The notes: a model not told the origin generated them from the sequence alone. 13,519 nt of DNA from Planctomycetaceae bacterium (GCA_009776995.1 WRMR01000068.1:1-13519); one strand, 5' to 3'; counted from the stretch's first letter, positions 1-6,627 are shown. Translations and numbers: made by a program.

Positions 1-173
1 CCCCGAATCAAGCAAAGCAATGATACACATCGCCATGACAAACCGGATGCTCAACTACCTCCAATATCGGAAAATTCACTTTTGAAGACTTACTCTAAAC
101 AACATTCGGGTGCAATTATCAAGTAACCTTCCACGTTAAGAAAAACGCTCTGTATCTGCGAAAAACACAGCCC

Positions 174-899
174 ATGCCGCAATCTCCGAAAGAACCGAAC
201 AACCAAAAACTGATTGACCAGTACACCGAAATCGCGCGGCTGGCCGGGGGACTTGCGCATGAGATCAAAAACCCGCTCTCGACCATCCGGCTCAATGTCG
301 AATTGCTGGCCGAGGATTTGGCCGAAGGCGATTCGCCGCAGGATCGCCGTGCGCTTAAGAAAATTGAGATCGTCAAACGTGAATGCCGGCGGCTTGAGGA
401 TTTGCTCAACGACTTCCTCAATTTTGCCAAGGCGCACAAGCTGGAACTTGAGCCGACCGACATCAACAAAATTTTGAAAGAAACCGTTGACTTTTTCGCG
501 CCGCGTGCCTGTGAGGCGAATGTCGAAATCATCGATTATTTCGCGAACGACCTGCCAACGGTGATGCTCGACCGCCGTTCGTTTCACCAGGCGGTACTGA
601 ACCTGATCCTCAACGCGGTGCAGGCGATGCCCAGCGGCGGCCAGTTGGTGGTGCGAACCCGTGCGGCGGCCAACGCAGTGGCCATCGACCTGATCGATAA
701 CGGCGTCGGCATGGACGACAAGACGAAGGAACAGTTATTCGACGCGTTCTTTTCGAGCAAACGCGGCGGATCGGGTTTGGGACTGCCGACAACCCGCAAG
801 ATCATCGAAGGTCACGGCGGCCTGATCGCCTTGCAAAGTGAAGTCGGTCACGGCACGCAATTCACCATTTTGCTCCCGACCCTGGCCAGATTGCCGTAG
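174..899 (+). CDS. Cytosolic sensor histidine kinase (NtrB-like transmitter without sensor domain)
   Basis: A 241-residue transmitter protein that would autophosphorylate on histidine and pass the phosphate to a response regulator. Seen in the sequence: an H-box with His29 in the motif AHEIKNP, a dimerisation helix pair to about residue 90, then a HATPase_c domain with N-box Asn147, G1 box DNGVGM at 175-180, F box at 189-195 and G2 box GGSGLGL at 198-204. All core residues are present, so it should be active. There is no membrane segment and no PAS or GAF domain, only about 20 residues before the H-box, so any input must come from a partner protein. The frame is open upstream to a stop at 96-98 but offers no other ATG; no clear Shine-Dalgarno site precedes 174. 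No response regulator lies downstream; a partner could lie left of the window. The specific signal is unknown. Confidence 0.93.
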   Translation: MPQSPKEPNNQKLIDQYTEIARLAGGLAHEIKNPLSTIRLNVELLAEDLAEGDSPQDRRALKKIEIVKRECRRLEDLLNDFLNFAKAHKLELEPTDINKILKETVDFFAPRACEANVEIIDYFANDLPTVMLDRRSFHQAVLNLILNAVQAMPSGGQLVVRTRAAANAVAIDLIDNGVGMDDKTKEQLFDAFFSSKRGGSGLGLPTTRKIIEGHGGLIALQSEVGHGTQFTILLPTLARLP

Positions 900-920
900 A
901 TCAGGGGGTTCGTTGTTTAG

Positions 921-940
921 CCGGGCGTCTTTGACGCCGG
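921..940. terminator. Hairpin after the histidine kinase gene
   Basis: The arms GGCGTC (924-929) and GACGCC (933-938) pair around a TTT loop. The outer CC/GG pairs extend the stem past one bulged G. It starts 22 bases after the kinase stop codon, which fits a terminator, but there is no T-run, so it may instead be a dispersed intergenic palindrome. Confidence 0.35.
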
Positions 941-996
941 AGTTAGCCGCGTCGCGCTTGGAAGGGTGGTTACGTTGGGGCTATTGAAATAAAACG

Positions 997-1250
997 ATGC
1001 GAAATACAATGTTGGTCGAAATTGAAAGTTTTTTTGGAGATAGATTGATTTCCGGAAAAAAATACTCACTCAAAGAATTACGTGAAAAGGTCAAGAGAGC
1101 TATGAGACGAGCTGATATGACCGGCGAAGATTTTACGACAATTAATTTAGCCTCATGTATCATTTTGAAGAGCAACCTTACACTGATAATGCCTGTACAG
1201 ATTTTGTTATTGACTTAGTTATTAATTATGGGTATAAACCTCTTTGTTGA
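997..1250 (+). pseudogene. Frameshifted AT-rich small gene of unknown function
   Basis: A frame opens at the ATG at 997 and runs to a stop at 1216-1218 (73 codons). It starts with a convincing charged, helical stretch (VEIESFFGDRLISGKKYSLKE, broken here at the first part of the gene, then basic and acidic residues to about residue 48). After about 1145 the frame turns into a low-quality hydrophobic tail. A second frame, open from just after a stop at 1143-1145, has an ATG at 1155. It encodes a protein-like 31-residue stretch with motifs EEQPYTDNACTDF and INYGYKPLC before a stop at 1248-1250. One frameshift between about 1146 and 1160 would join both into one protein of roughly 80-85 residues. 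Base composition is very AT-rich (16 G or C in 1021-1080), unlike the neighbours, suggesting acquisition by transfer. I do not recognise the family. Alternatively this is a sequencing error in an intact gene, or the 73-codon frame is the real product. Confidence 0.45.
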
Positions 1251-1281
1251 GTGCTTTATCCTATGCTTTTGCCTTGAAAAA

Positions 1282-1310
1282 ACCGTGTTTCATCCGTGTC
1301 ATTCCGTGGC
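1282..1310. repeat. Short degenerate tandem of an ATCCGTG-like unit
   Basis: Three adjacent units of 9-10 bases resemble each other: ACCGTGTTTC, ATCCGTGTC and ATTCCGTGGC. They lie in non-coding DNA between the broken small gene and the methyltransferase gene. This resembles the ATC(C/T)G(C/T)GT-type intergenic repeats I associate with planctomycete and related genomes, a recollection and not a search result. The core GTCATTCCGTG (1298-1308) recurs at 2348-2358 in the hairpin after the methyltransferase gene. The rest of 1251-1459 shows no convincing gene: a frame at 1228-1440 is hydrophobic and cysteine-rich without recognisable features. Confidence 0.35.
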
Positions 1311-1459
1311 CGGGTCAATGAATCCCGTCATTCCACTGCGTTTCATTCCGGCTTTTGTTTTGTGGCTGTTATTGCCGCACCCATGCGCGTCACAGGGTGA
1401 CGCAGATAACTTGCCCTTCGCTTGCTATTCGAATCTCTGATTGATTAGGAAAAACCATC

Positions 1460-2335
1460 ATGCCCGTATTTAACAACCGTGTGGCACTCATTGGCGAGAG
1501 TATCAACGATTCCGTGCCTGCGACGAAGGCTCTGCTTGACGCGGGGAGCCTCGGCGGGATACAGCAACTGGTCAGGTCGCAGGACGAAGGCGGGGCCGAT
1601 TACATCGACGTCAATATCGGGTTGCGGTCGAAAGACTGGATGACGCGGCTGGTCAAGGCCATTCAGGACGTGACAGCCAAACCGCTTTCGATTGATTCAC
1701 CGGACATGGAAATCTGTCGGGCCGGGCTGGAAGCTTACGATCTCGACCGTGCCGGCGGGCAGCGGCCGATTCTCAATTCGATTTCGCCACTGCGTCCGGA
1801 AATGTTCGAATTACTGGCGATCAGGCAGTTCCTGCCGGTTTTGTTGATTTCCGAACAAAAGACTGCCGATGGCGGGTGTGCCGCTTGCCGAACTGCGGAA
1901 GAAACCCACGAGACGGCCAAAACACTGGTCGCAATGGCCCAACAACACGGGCTGGGGCGTGCCGATGTGATTCTCGACCCCGGTATCGCACCGATTGGCT
2001 CTGACACCGGCGGAAATCTCAAACGGCTACTCGACGCGATGAAGCTGATCCAAAACGACCCGGAATTACAAGGTGTACATTATTCCGTCGGATTGAGCAA
2101 CTTCACTGTCATGCTACCGGTCAGGCGAAAAGACGGCATTTTGGTCAAAAGCACGCTCGAAAGTGCCTTTCTCAGCAAGGCCGTGCCGCTCGGACTTGAC
2201 ATGGTTATCGGCTCGGTCAAGCGAAATTACGAACCGTTGCCCGAATCGCACCCGGCGGTCGAATGCCTTGACCGTTGCCTCGCGTCGGATGGCTTTGAAT
2301 CGCTTGCATACGTCCGTCGGTTTTATCGCGGTTGA
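1460..2335 (+). CDS. Methyltetrahydrofolate/pterin-binding methyltransferase (dihydropteroate synthase-like TIM barrel)
   Basis: A 291-residue TIM-barrel protein of the pterin-binding family that includes the methyltetrahydrofolate:corrinoid/iron-sulfur protein methyltransferase AcsE and the MtgA/MtvA-type enzymes. Family motifs occur in order: IGESIND (11-17), DVNIG (50-54), SIDS (77-80), Asn106 in ILNSIS, DPG (173-175) and GLSN (211-214). The acidic and Asn positions that hold the pterin are therefore present. The expected reaction is methyl transfer between tetrahydrofolate and a corrinoid protein. No corrinoid-protein gene or other C1 gene is nearby, so the partner is unknown. Residues 132-148 form an insertion-like segment with a CAAC pair (Cys140, Cys143), which I do not know from AcsE. 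An AGGA (1447-1450) lies 9 bases before the ATG. Being a dihydropteroate synthase proper is unlikely given the GLSN motif. Confidence 0.88.
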   Translation: MPVFNNRVALIGESINDSVPATKALLDAGSLGGIQQLVRSQDEGGADYIDVNIGLRSKDWMTRLVKAIQDVTAKPLSIDSPDMEICRAGLEAYDLDRAGGQRPILNSISPLRPEMFELLAIRQFLPVLLISEQKTADGGCAACRTAEETHETAKTLVAMAQQHGLGRADVILDPGIAPIGSDTGGNLKRLLDAMKLIQNDPELQGVHYSVGLSNFTVMLPVRRKDGILVKSTLESAFLSKAVPLGLDMVIGSVKRNYEPLPESHPAVECLDRCLASDGFESLAYVRRFYRG

Positions 2336-2343
2336 TTTGACAG

Positions 2344-2365
2344 GGCGGTCATTCCGTGACCCGCC
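2344..2365. terminator. Hairpin between the methyltransferase gene and the convergent tRNA
   Basis: GGCGGTCA (2344-2351) pairs with TGAC-C-CGCC (2357-2365) around a five-base loop, with one bulged base. It sits 8 bases after the methyltransferase stop and 8 bases beyond the 3' end of the convergent tRNA, so it could end transcription from both sides. No T-run follows on either strand, so this remains a structural call. Confidence 0.4.
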
Positions 2366-2372
2366 ACAAGAA

Positions 2373-2443
2373 CTGGGGAACAGGGATTCGAACCCCAACT
2401 AAATGGTTCAGAGCCATTCGTGCTACCTTTACACCATTCCCCA
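2373..2443 (-). tRNA. tRNA-Gln (anticodon CTG)
   Basis: Read on the minus strand, all arms of a cloverleaf fold. The acceptor is TGGGGAA with TTCCCCA (seven pairs), the D-stem is GTG with CAC, and the anticodon stem AATGG with CCATT encloses the loop CTCTGAA. The five-pair T-arm carries TTCGAAT, with two G-T wobbles. The anticodon CTG (plus-strand 2409-2411) decodes CAG as glutamine, and the U1-A72 weak first pair is typical of bacterial tRNA-Gln. The discriminator is G73. The terminal CCA is not encoded and must be added after transcription. Length is 71 bases without CCA. Confidence 0.96.
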
Positions 2444-2455
2444 TCAGGATTGGTT

Positions 2456-2483
2456 ATTTTAGCGTCTCAAGGTCTCTTGTCAA
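2456..2483 (-). promoter_or_regulatory. Sigma70-type promoter of tRNA-Gln
   Basis: On the minus strand a perfect TTGACA (plus 2478-2483) is followed after 16 bases by TAAAAT (plus 2456-2461). The tRNA 5' end at 2443 lies 12 bases further on, which is correct spacing for a strong stable-RNA promoter. Confidence 0.8.
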
Positions 2484-2530
2484 GCGGCTGGAAATCCAAT
2501 CCGCCGTTGTGCCTTTTTTGATGCGGTTCC

Positions 2531-2559
2531 TTGATATTTGTTGCAAAACCTGCGATACT
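2531..2559 (+). promoter_or_regulatory. Sigma70-type promoter of the alpha-galactosidase-like gene
   Basis: TTGATA (2531-2536) and GATACT (2554-2559) are separated by exactly 17 bases, matching the consensus at 5 and 4 of 6 positions. The start of transcription would fall near 2566. That leaves a leader of about 45 bases, which contains the ribosome binding site AGGAGG at 2597-2602. Confidence 0.6.
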
Positions 2560-2610
2560 GGAACATCATGCGTACCCTTCATTTCGTGACCGTTTCAGGA
2601 GGATTTCCCC

Positions 2611-4965
2611 ATGCAAAAACTGTTGCCCGCTCTGCTAATTGGTTTGATTTTTGTCCTGTCCCCGCTACCCCGCGCCGATGAAGAGGCTTTTTCGCCCGGT
2701 GACAAGTCGGTGACCAACGACACGGTTACATTGACCTGGAACGACGCAAAGAAACAAGTCGAAATTTCCGACACAAAAGGCATCTATGCGGTGGTGCCGT
2801 TTGGAGAAGATTTCCTGTGCGGTATTTCGCCAAAGACAGAAAACGAAAAGAGCGATCATTTATTTATCTTTTCCGAGCATTCCGGCTATGGTACGTTCAT
2901 CGGTTCTTTACCGCAGGAAAACGAGAGTTTGAGTCTCTCCCGTTGGCTGTTTGTCATCATGTTTGCCAGCAACAAGGATGGCATTGACAAGAACTTGATT
3001 CGTTTTCCCAAAATGGAATTACAGCTTCCTCAAAAAACGGAAACACTCAAATCGCTCGGCACCGCCGGGTTGAAAACCGTTGACGGTCACAAGGGCAGTT
3101 ACATGTTTCTGTCGGTGGCCGATCCTGAAACAAACGCCGGGGTTGTTTCAGGTTGGCTGTCGGCGAAAACGGCCTCCGGCATCGTGTTTTCCGGTAAAAC
3201 GGAAGATGGCAAAGCGTTTCTTGTTCCCGAAAGTCAATATGGAAATCACATTCGCTATCAAAGTCTGCTACCGATTTCGGAAACTTTTGTCATCGGACGT
3301 TTTGACGATTGCCGCGACGGGCTGGAACAGTACGCCGAAATGGTTGCCGAGGCCATGGACGTCCATTTGAAGCCGATTCCCGCCGGGTATTGCACCTGGT
3401 ACAGCGACAAACACGGCGGCGCGTGTGACGAAACGCACATCAGGGAGTTGGCCGATTTTGCCGCCGAACACTTGAAACCCTACGGCTTCAACTTCGTTCA
3501 AATCGACGACCACTGGCAGGACGGCATCAAAACGAACGGCCCAAAAAAGATTTTTACGCGGGTTGACTCGCGGGGACCGTACCCGAACGGCATGACTCCG
3601 ACGGCGAACATGTTGGCAGAGCACGGGTTGACTGCGGGATTGTGGTTCATGCCCTTTGCCGGAAATGTGGACGATCCACATTTTCCGAAAGAATGGTACG
3701 TCAAAAGCGGCGTGACCGATGAGGTCAACGCCGACGGCAAGAGCAAGCGGCATTACAACAGCATTGCCAACAAGGAAGGCGAGCCATACGAATCGTTTTG
3801 GGGCGGTACGTCGCTCGACATGACCAACCCCGACGCGCAGTCGTATTTGCGTGATACGGTCGAGCAAATTGATTCCGACTGGGGTTATCACTATTTCAAA
3901 CTCGACGGCCTTTGGACCGGCATGGCCTGCGACCAATTGTACGTCAACAACGAATATGAACCGGACGATTTCGGCCAGGCAGTGTTTCACAATGAGAATT
4001 TTACCCCGGTGATGGCTTATCGCAAAGGTTTTGAAATCATACGCGAGGCGGCTCCGGAAGCGTTTATTCTCGGTTGCAACGTGTCGCAGAACATGCGAAT
4101 GATGCATCCGTCCATAGGATATTGCGACGCGATGCGGATTGGCCCCGACAACGGTTCGGATTGGAATTCGCTGAAACGCGGACCATGGCACGGCTCGAAC
4201 CGCTACTTTTTAAACGGCCGCGTGTGGTGGAACGACCCCGACCCGGTGTATGTCCGGGCGTCAATGCCGCTCGAACATGCGCAACTGATCGCGTCATGGG
4301 TCGCGGTTTCAGGACAGTTGTATGCGTTCAGCGACTGGTTGCCCGACCTGCCGAAGGAACGGCTGGAGATACTGCAAAAAACGATTCGTCCGCATGGACT
4401 AACCACGGCGAGGCCGGTGGATTTATTCGAGTCGGACCTGCCGCGCATCTGGCACCTTTGGGACGACCAAACCGGCGTGCGCCGCGATGTTGTCGCGTTT
4501 TACAATTGGGATGATAAAAACGCTGTCACCATCGAAACCACCGCCGAAAAACTCGGCCTGCCGCAAGCGGAACAATATGTCGCCTTCGATTTTTGGGGCA
4601 ATGAGTTTGTCTCGCCGTTGGACGGGAAGAACATTCGCGTCGCACTCCCCGCCGGTTCGTGCAAGGTTTGGTCGATCCGGCCATTTACGGATTGCCCGGT
4701 GTTGATCAGCACGTCGCAACATGTCACCCAAGGCGTCATCGATATTGCGAAAGAAACCTGGGATGCGGAAAAACATCAACTGACCATCGGGATCAAACGT
4801 TTCAACAACGCACCGCTCGAAATGCGAATTGCCGTGCCGGACACGATGCGTTTTGCGGAATTCACCGGCGATAACGCTACGGTTGACGTGCAACAGAATA
4901 TTTGCGTGACCATCATGCCGGAAGCAACTGGTGAGATGTACGAATGTGTCTTGACGTTTGAGTAA
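2611..4965 (+). CDS. Secreted alpha-galactosidase-like glycoside hydrolase (clan GH-D, GH36-like)
   Basis: A 784-residue exported enzyme expected to hydrolyse alpha-galactosides or related alpha-glycosides in the periplasm or outside the cell. A signal peptide (charged MQK, hydrophobic core, cleavage near residues 20-24 at RADEEA) precedes a beta-sandwich N-domain to about residue 255. The TIM barrel follows: GYCTWYSD near 265, VQIDD at 296-300 and GLWFMPFAG on a following strand. The probable nucleophile is Asp432 in YFKLDGL and the probable acid/base is Asp513 in AMRIGPD. A C-terminal beta domain fills about 650-784. The two catalytic aspartates are inferred from position and motif in melibiase-type enzymes. 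AGGAGG eight bases before the ATG is the strongest Shine-Dalgarno site in the window and fixes the start. The gene appears monocistronic with its own promoter. Exact substrate cannot be read from the sequence. Confidence 0.88.
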   Translation: MQKLLPALLIGLIFVLSPLPRADEEAFSPGDKSVTNDTVTLTWNDAKKQVEISDTKGIYAVVPFGEDFLCGISPKTENEKSDHLFIFSEHSGYGTFIGSLPQENESLSLSRWLFVIMFASNKDGIDKNLIRFPKMELQLPQKTETLKSLGTAGLKTVDGHKGSYMFLSVADPETNAGVVSGWLSAKTASGIVFSGKTEDGKAFLVPESQYGNHIRYQSLLPISETFVIGRFDDCRDGLEQYAEMVAEAMDVHLKPIPAGYCTWYSDKHGGACDETHIRELADFAAEHLKPYGFNFVQIDDHWQDGIKTNGPKKIFTRVDSRGPYPNGMTPTANMLAEHGLTAGLWFMPFAGNVDDPHFPKEWYVKSGVTDEVNADGKSKRHYNSIANKEGEPYESFWGGTSLDMTNPDAQSYLRDTVEQIDSDWGYHYFKLDGLWTGMACDQLYVNNEYEPDDFGQAVFHNENFTPVMAYRKGFEIIREAAPEAFILGCNVSQNMRMMHPSIGYCDAMRIGPDNGSDWNSLKRGPWHGSNRYFLNGRVWWNDPDPVYVRASMPLEHAQLIASWVAVSGQLYAFSDWLPDLPKERLEILQKTIRPHGLTTARPVDLFESDLPRIWHLWDDQTGVRRDVVAFYNWDDKNAVTIETTAEKLGLPQAEQYVAFDFWGNEFVSPLDGKNIRVALPAGSCKVWSIRPFTDCPVLISTSQHVTQGVIDIAKETWDAEKHQLTIGIKRFNNAPLEMRIAVPDTMRFAEFTGDNATVDVQQNICVTIMPEATGEMYECVLTFE

Positions 4966-5028
4966 AAATTATCCGGGCAAACAACAGCAGCTACACGGCG
5001 GCCATTCTTCCTTATGAGGTACGATGTG

Positions 5029-5259
5029 ATGAAACGGCGAAATTTTTTGAAGGACACGGCAAGGTGGCTGCTTTTTGGCGGGCTGGTCATTGGTATTGGC
5101 CGACTGGCATCGCACAAAACTGAACCCGATTGCACGATGACGAATACCACATGCCGGGATTGTCCGGTTTTGTTCACCTGCCGCCGCCCGCAGACCAATC
5201 GTATCTCCACAAAAACCTTATCACAATTATCAGCAGATGTACCGGATATACGCAGATAG
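5029..5259 (+). CDS. Small twin-arginine-leader protein with a C-X6-C-X2-C-X5-C motif
   Basis: A 76-residue protein. It begins MKRRNFLKDT followed by a hydrophobic segment (about residues 12-25), which is a twin-arginine-type leader or a signal anchor. A short tail carries four cysteines spaced C-X6-C-X2-C-X5-C, enough for one metal or iron-sulfur site. Another in-frame ATG lies at 5014, but GAGG (5016-5019) sits 9 bases before 5029, so the later start is preferred. The next gene is a membrane-anchored ferredoxin, and small RR-leader proteins of this kind next to such ferredoxins occur, as far as I recall, in other anaerobes. This suggests a redox partner or maturation protein. The last nine codons lie within the left arm of an inverted-repeat element, so its native C-terminus may have been altered. 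No family name can be given. Confidence 0.65.
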   Translation: MKRRNFLKDTARWLLFGGLVIGIGRLASHKTEPDCTMTNTTCRDCPVLFTCRRPQTNRISTKTLSQLSADVPDIRR

Positions 5260-5376
5260 GAGAAACCTGGCAATGGCAAACAGAAAAACCTGCTCTTTTT
5301 AGCTTGCGGTTTTTTGTCAAAATTACGAATTTTATATTTTTAAAAAACATCTGCGTACATCGGACACATCTGCTGA
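5230..5376. repeat. 147-base element with 28-base imperfect terminal inverted repeats (MITE-like or dispersed repeat)
   Basis: The left arm 5230-5257 and the right arm 5349-5376 are inverted copies matching at 24 of 28 positions. The outer 11 bases (TCAGCAGATGT) and the inner 9 bases (TACGCAGAT) are perfect, and only the central 8 diverge. The arms themselves consist of 9-10 base units beginning CATC. The AT-rich interior carries a weak terminator-like hairpin and no substantial gene. No target-site duplication is visible. It separates the small RR-leader gene from the ferredoxin gene and overlaps the 3' end of the former. Confidence 0.55.
5284..5314 (+). terminator. Possible intrinsic terminator or attenuator hairpin
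   Basis: AAAAACC (5284-5290) pairs with GGTTTTT (5308-5314) around a 17-base loop, in which GCT and AGC can pair further, and the T-run follows directly. It lies between the small RR-leader gene and the ferredoxin gene. Just before it, AGGAGA (5258-5263) precedes an ATG at 5274 that opens a nine-codon frame (MANRKTCSF, stop 5301-5303). That would suit a leader peptide but could be chance. Confidence 0.3.
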
Positions 5377-5452
5377 CTACGAAAAAAAAGTGTGGAAATG
5401 CAATTGACCCGCAGACGAAGGTCATGACGAAGACTTTGAAGGAGACTGGGAA

Positions 5453-5998
5453 ATGAACCGCCGGAATTACCTCACCGCGATGCTTGCGGGATTGATTGCC
5501 GCGCCGTTTGCGCTATTGTTTCGCAAAACGAACAAGGCCGGTGACGCCGTGTTCTGGCAAATCGACCCGGACAAGTGTATCCAGTGCGGACGATGCGAAA
5601 CGGAGTGCATCCTGCCGCATTCTGCGGTCAAGTGCGTCCACCAGTTTGAATCGTGCGGGTACTGCTTGTTTTGCAGCGGCTATTATCACGACAACCGCGT
5701 CAACTTCGACACGGCGGGCGAAAATCTGCGATGCCCGACCGACGCGATCATTCGCAGGTACATCGAAGACCCGTATTTCGAATACACGATTGACGAAGAT
5801 CAATGCGTCGGTTGCGGCAAGTGCGTCAAAGGCTGCAAGTCATTCGGGAACGGTTCGCTCTTTTTGCAAGTGCGGCACGGCCTGTGCAAAAACTGCAACC
5901 AATGCCGCATCGCCGCCGTCTGTCCGTCGAATGCTTTCACCCAGGTGAGCGCGAATGCGCCGTATCTTTTCAAACGTCCACCGGAGGCCCCGGAATGA
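5453..5998 (+). CDS. Membrane-anchored or exported ferredoxin with four [4Fe-4S] cysteine sets
   Basis: A 181-residue electron-transfer protein. Residues 1-24 form an arginine-containing (NRRNY) hydrophobic leader, either a signal anchor or a non-canonical twin-arginine signal. Seventeen cysteines follow, of which sixteen fall into four sets: CIQCGRCETEC (42-52); Cys68, 71, 74 with C94-P; CVGCGKCVKGC (118-128); and Cys145, 148, 151 with C157-P. This is the pattern of NrfC-, HycB- or DmsB-like polyferredoxins, suggesting electron wiring between a membrane donor and an exported or membrane oxidoreductase. Cys61 is extra. AAGGAG shortly before the ATG supports the start. The stop overlaps the next start in ATGA (5995-5998), the signature of translational coupling, but the coupled frame is truncated. 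No catalytic subunit is in the window, so the electron acceptor is unknown. Confidence 0.85.
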   Translation: MNRRNYLTAMLAGLIAAPFALLFRKTNKAGDAVFWQIDPDKCIQCGRCETECILPHSAVKCVHQFESCGYCLFCSGYYHDNRVNFDTAGENLRCPTDAIIRRYIEDPYFEYTIDEDQCVGCGKCVKGCKSFGNGSLFLQVRHGLCKNCNQCRIAAVCPSNAFTQVSANAPYLFKRPPEAPE

Positions 5999-6183
5999 AT
6001 ACCCGCCGGAGATTTTCACGGATGGGGTTCGCGTTCTTCACATCAAAAAATGAGCAAGTAAAAAGCGACAATCCGAAACCGATGGCGAGCCAAGCAAAAT
6101 GTCAGTTCGACGTCATTTCGATCGAAATCTCTTTGGTTTTCGCGTCAATGGTCACGGTCAACCCCGAGGTATCGCCCGCTTGA
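5995..6183 (+). pseudogene. Truncated third gene of the ferredoxin cluster (RR-leader remnant)
   Basis: The frame begins at the ATG of the ATGA overlap with the ferredoxin stop and encodes MNTRRRFSRMGFAFF, a twin-arginine-like start with an unusually short hydrophobic part. After about 35 codons (near 6100) it enters the 3' end of the opposing lipoprotein gene, where it is only an antisense reading, and it stops at 6181-6183. A coupled start with an RR leader but no body suggests the 5' remnant of an exported redox protein whose remainder was lost when the right-hand operon came to lie here. A genuine 62-residue protein overlapping the lipoprotein gene is possible but less likely. Confidence 0.4.
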
Positions 6184-6578
6184 TATTTCGCGGGGAACGG
6201 CGGCGTTACATTATCGGGGTTTTCGCGTTGCTCTCTTTCCACGCGTTCCTGTTCCGGCGTTGTGGTTGTTCCGGGCATCGGCGGAGGGAGTTTCGACATG
6301 ATCGAAACTTTGTGCGTTCCCGGAAGCACACCGTCATTCGACTGGAAAGTTGAAAACGCCGCAACGATCCCGTTGCCGTCGGAAATCCCCATCGCGCCGC
6401 GGTCACCGCCTGCAGGATTCAAAAACACCTGGGCATTGGGGAAAGGATTGCCGTCGAGGGTCACTTTCGCCTTGACCTTGATTGTTTTCGGGTATTTGCT
6501 CCCGCATCCCGGCATGAACAGGACAACGAGTATCGTCAGAGCAATGGGGGTCAATCTGAGTTGATGCGTCAAATTCAT
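6102..6578 (-). CDS. Small lipoprotein with transthyretin/carboxypeptidase-regulatory-like fold
   Basis: A 158-residue protein of a type abundant in planctomycetes. The N-terminus has a hydrophobic segment (about 10-22) and a lipobox-like MPGC with Cys25, so it should be lipid-anchored. Residues about 31-105 form a beta-sandwich: KVKAKVTLDGNPFPNAQVFL, then SDGNG and VLPGTHKVSI, the layout of the CarboxypepD_reg/transthyretin-like repeat. A proline- and glutamate-rich linker (PPPMPGTTTTPEQE) leads to a final beta segment. A longer frame reaches 6812 but overlaps the upstream DUF1559 gene, and the Met at 6578 gives the leader, so I take that start. It is the last gene of the minus-strand operon, 49 bases after the DUF1559 stop. 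A structural or adhesive role in the envelope is inferred; no enzyme activity is expected. Confidence 0.82.
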   Translation of the reverse strand: MNLTHQLRLTPIALTILVVLFMPGCGSKYPKTIKVKAKVTLDGNPFPNAQVFLNPAGGDRGAMGISDGNGIVAAFSTFQSNDGVLPGTHKVSIMSKLPPPMPGTTTTPEQERVEREQRENPDNVTPPFPAKYQAGDTSGLTVTIDAKTKEISIEMTSN

Positions 6579-6627
6579 ATCATTGATTCCATTTCTGCGT
6601 TCGTCAATCAAAATATTCAACCAAAGT

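Noticed and set aside
1..126. Open frames at the left edge (frame 1 to a stop at 124-126; frame 2 to a stop at 83-85)
   Set aside because: Either could be the tail of an upstream gene, but both are too short to judge and neither has a recognisable sequence.
1228..1440. 70-codon plus-strand frame between the broken gene and the methyltransferase
   Set aside because: No ribosome binding site, cysteine-rich and hydrophobic composition without order, and it runs through the degenerate repeat.
3268..4191. 307-codon open frame on the minus strand
   Set aside because: It is fully antisense to the catalytic barrel of the alpha-galactosidase-like gene, has no recognisable motifs, and mirrors the codon pattern of that gene.
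5319..5333. AAAATT-ACG-AATTTT palindrome
   Set aside because: Short A/T palindromes are expected by chance in this AT-rich stretch, and it is not placed at a promoter I can recognise.
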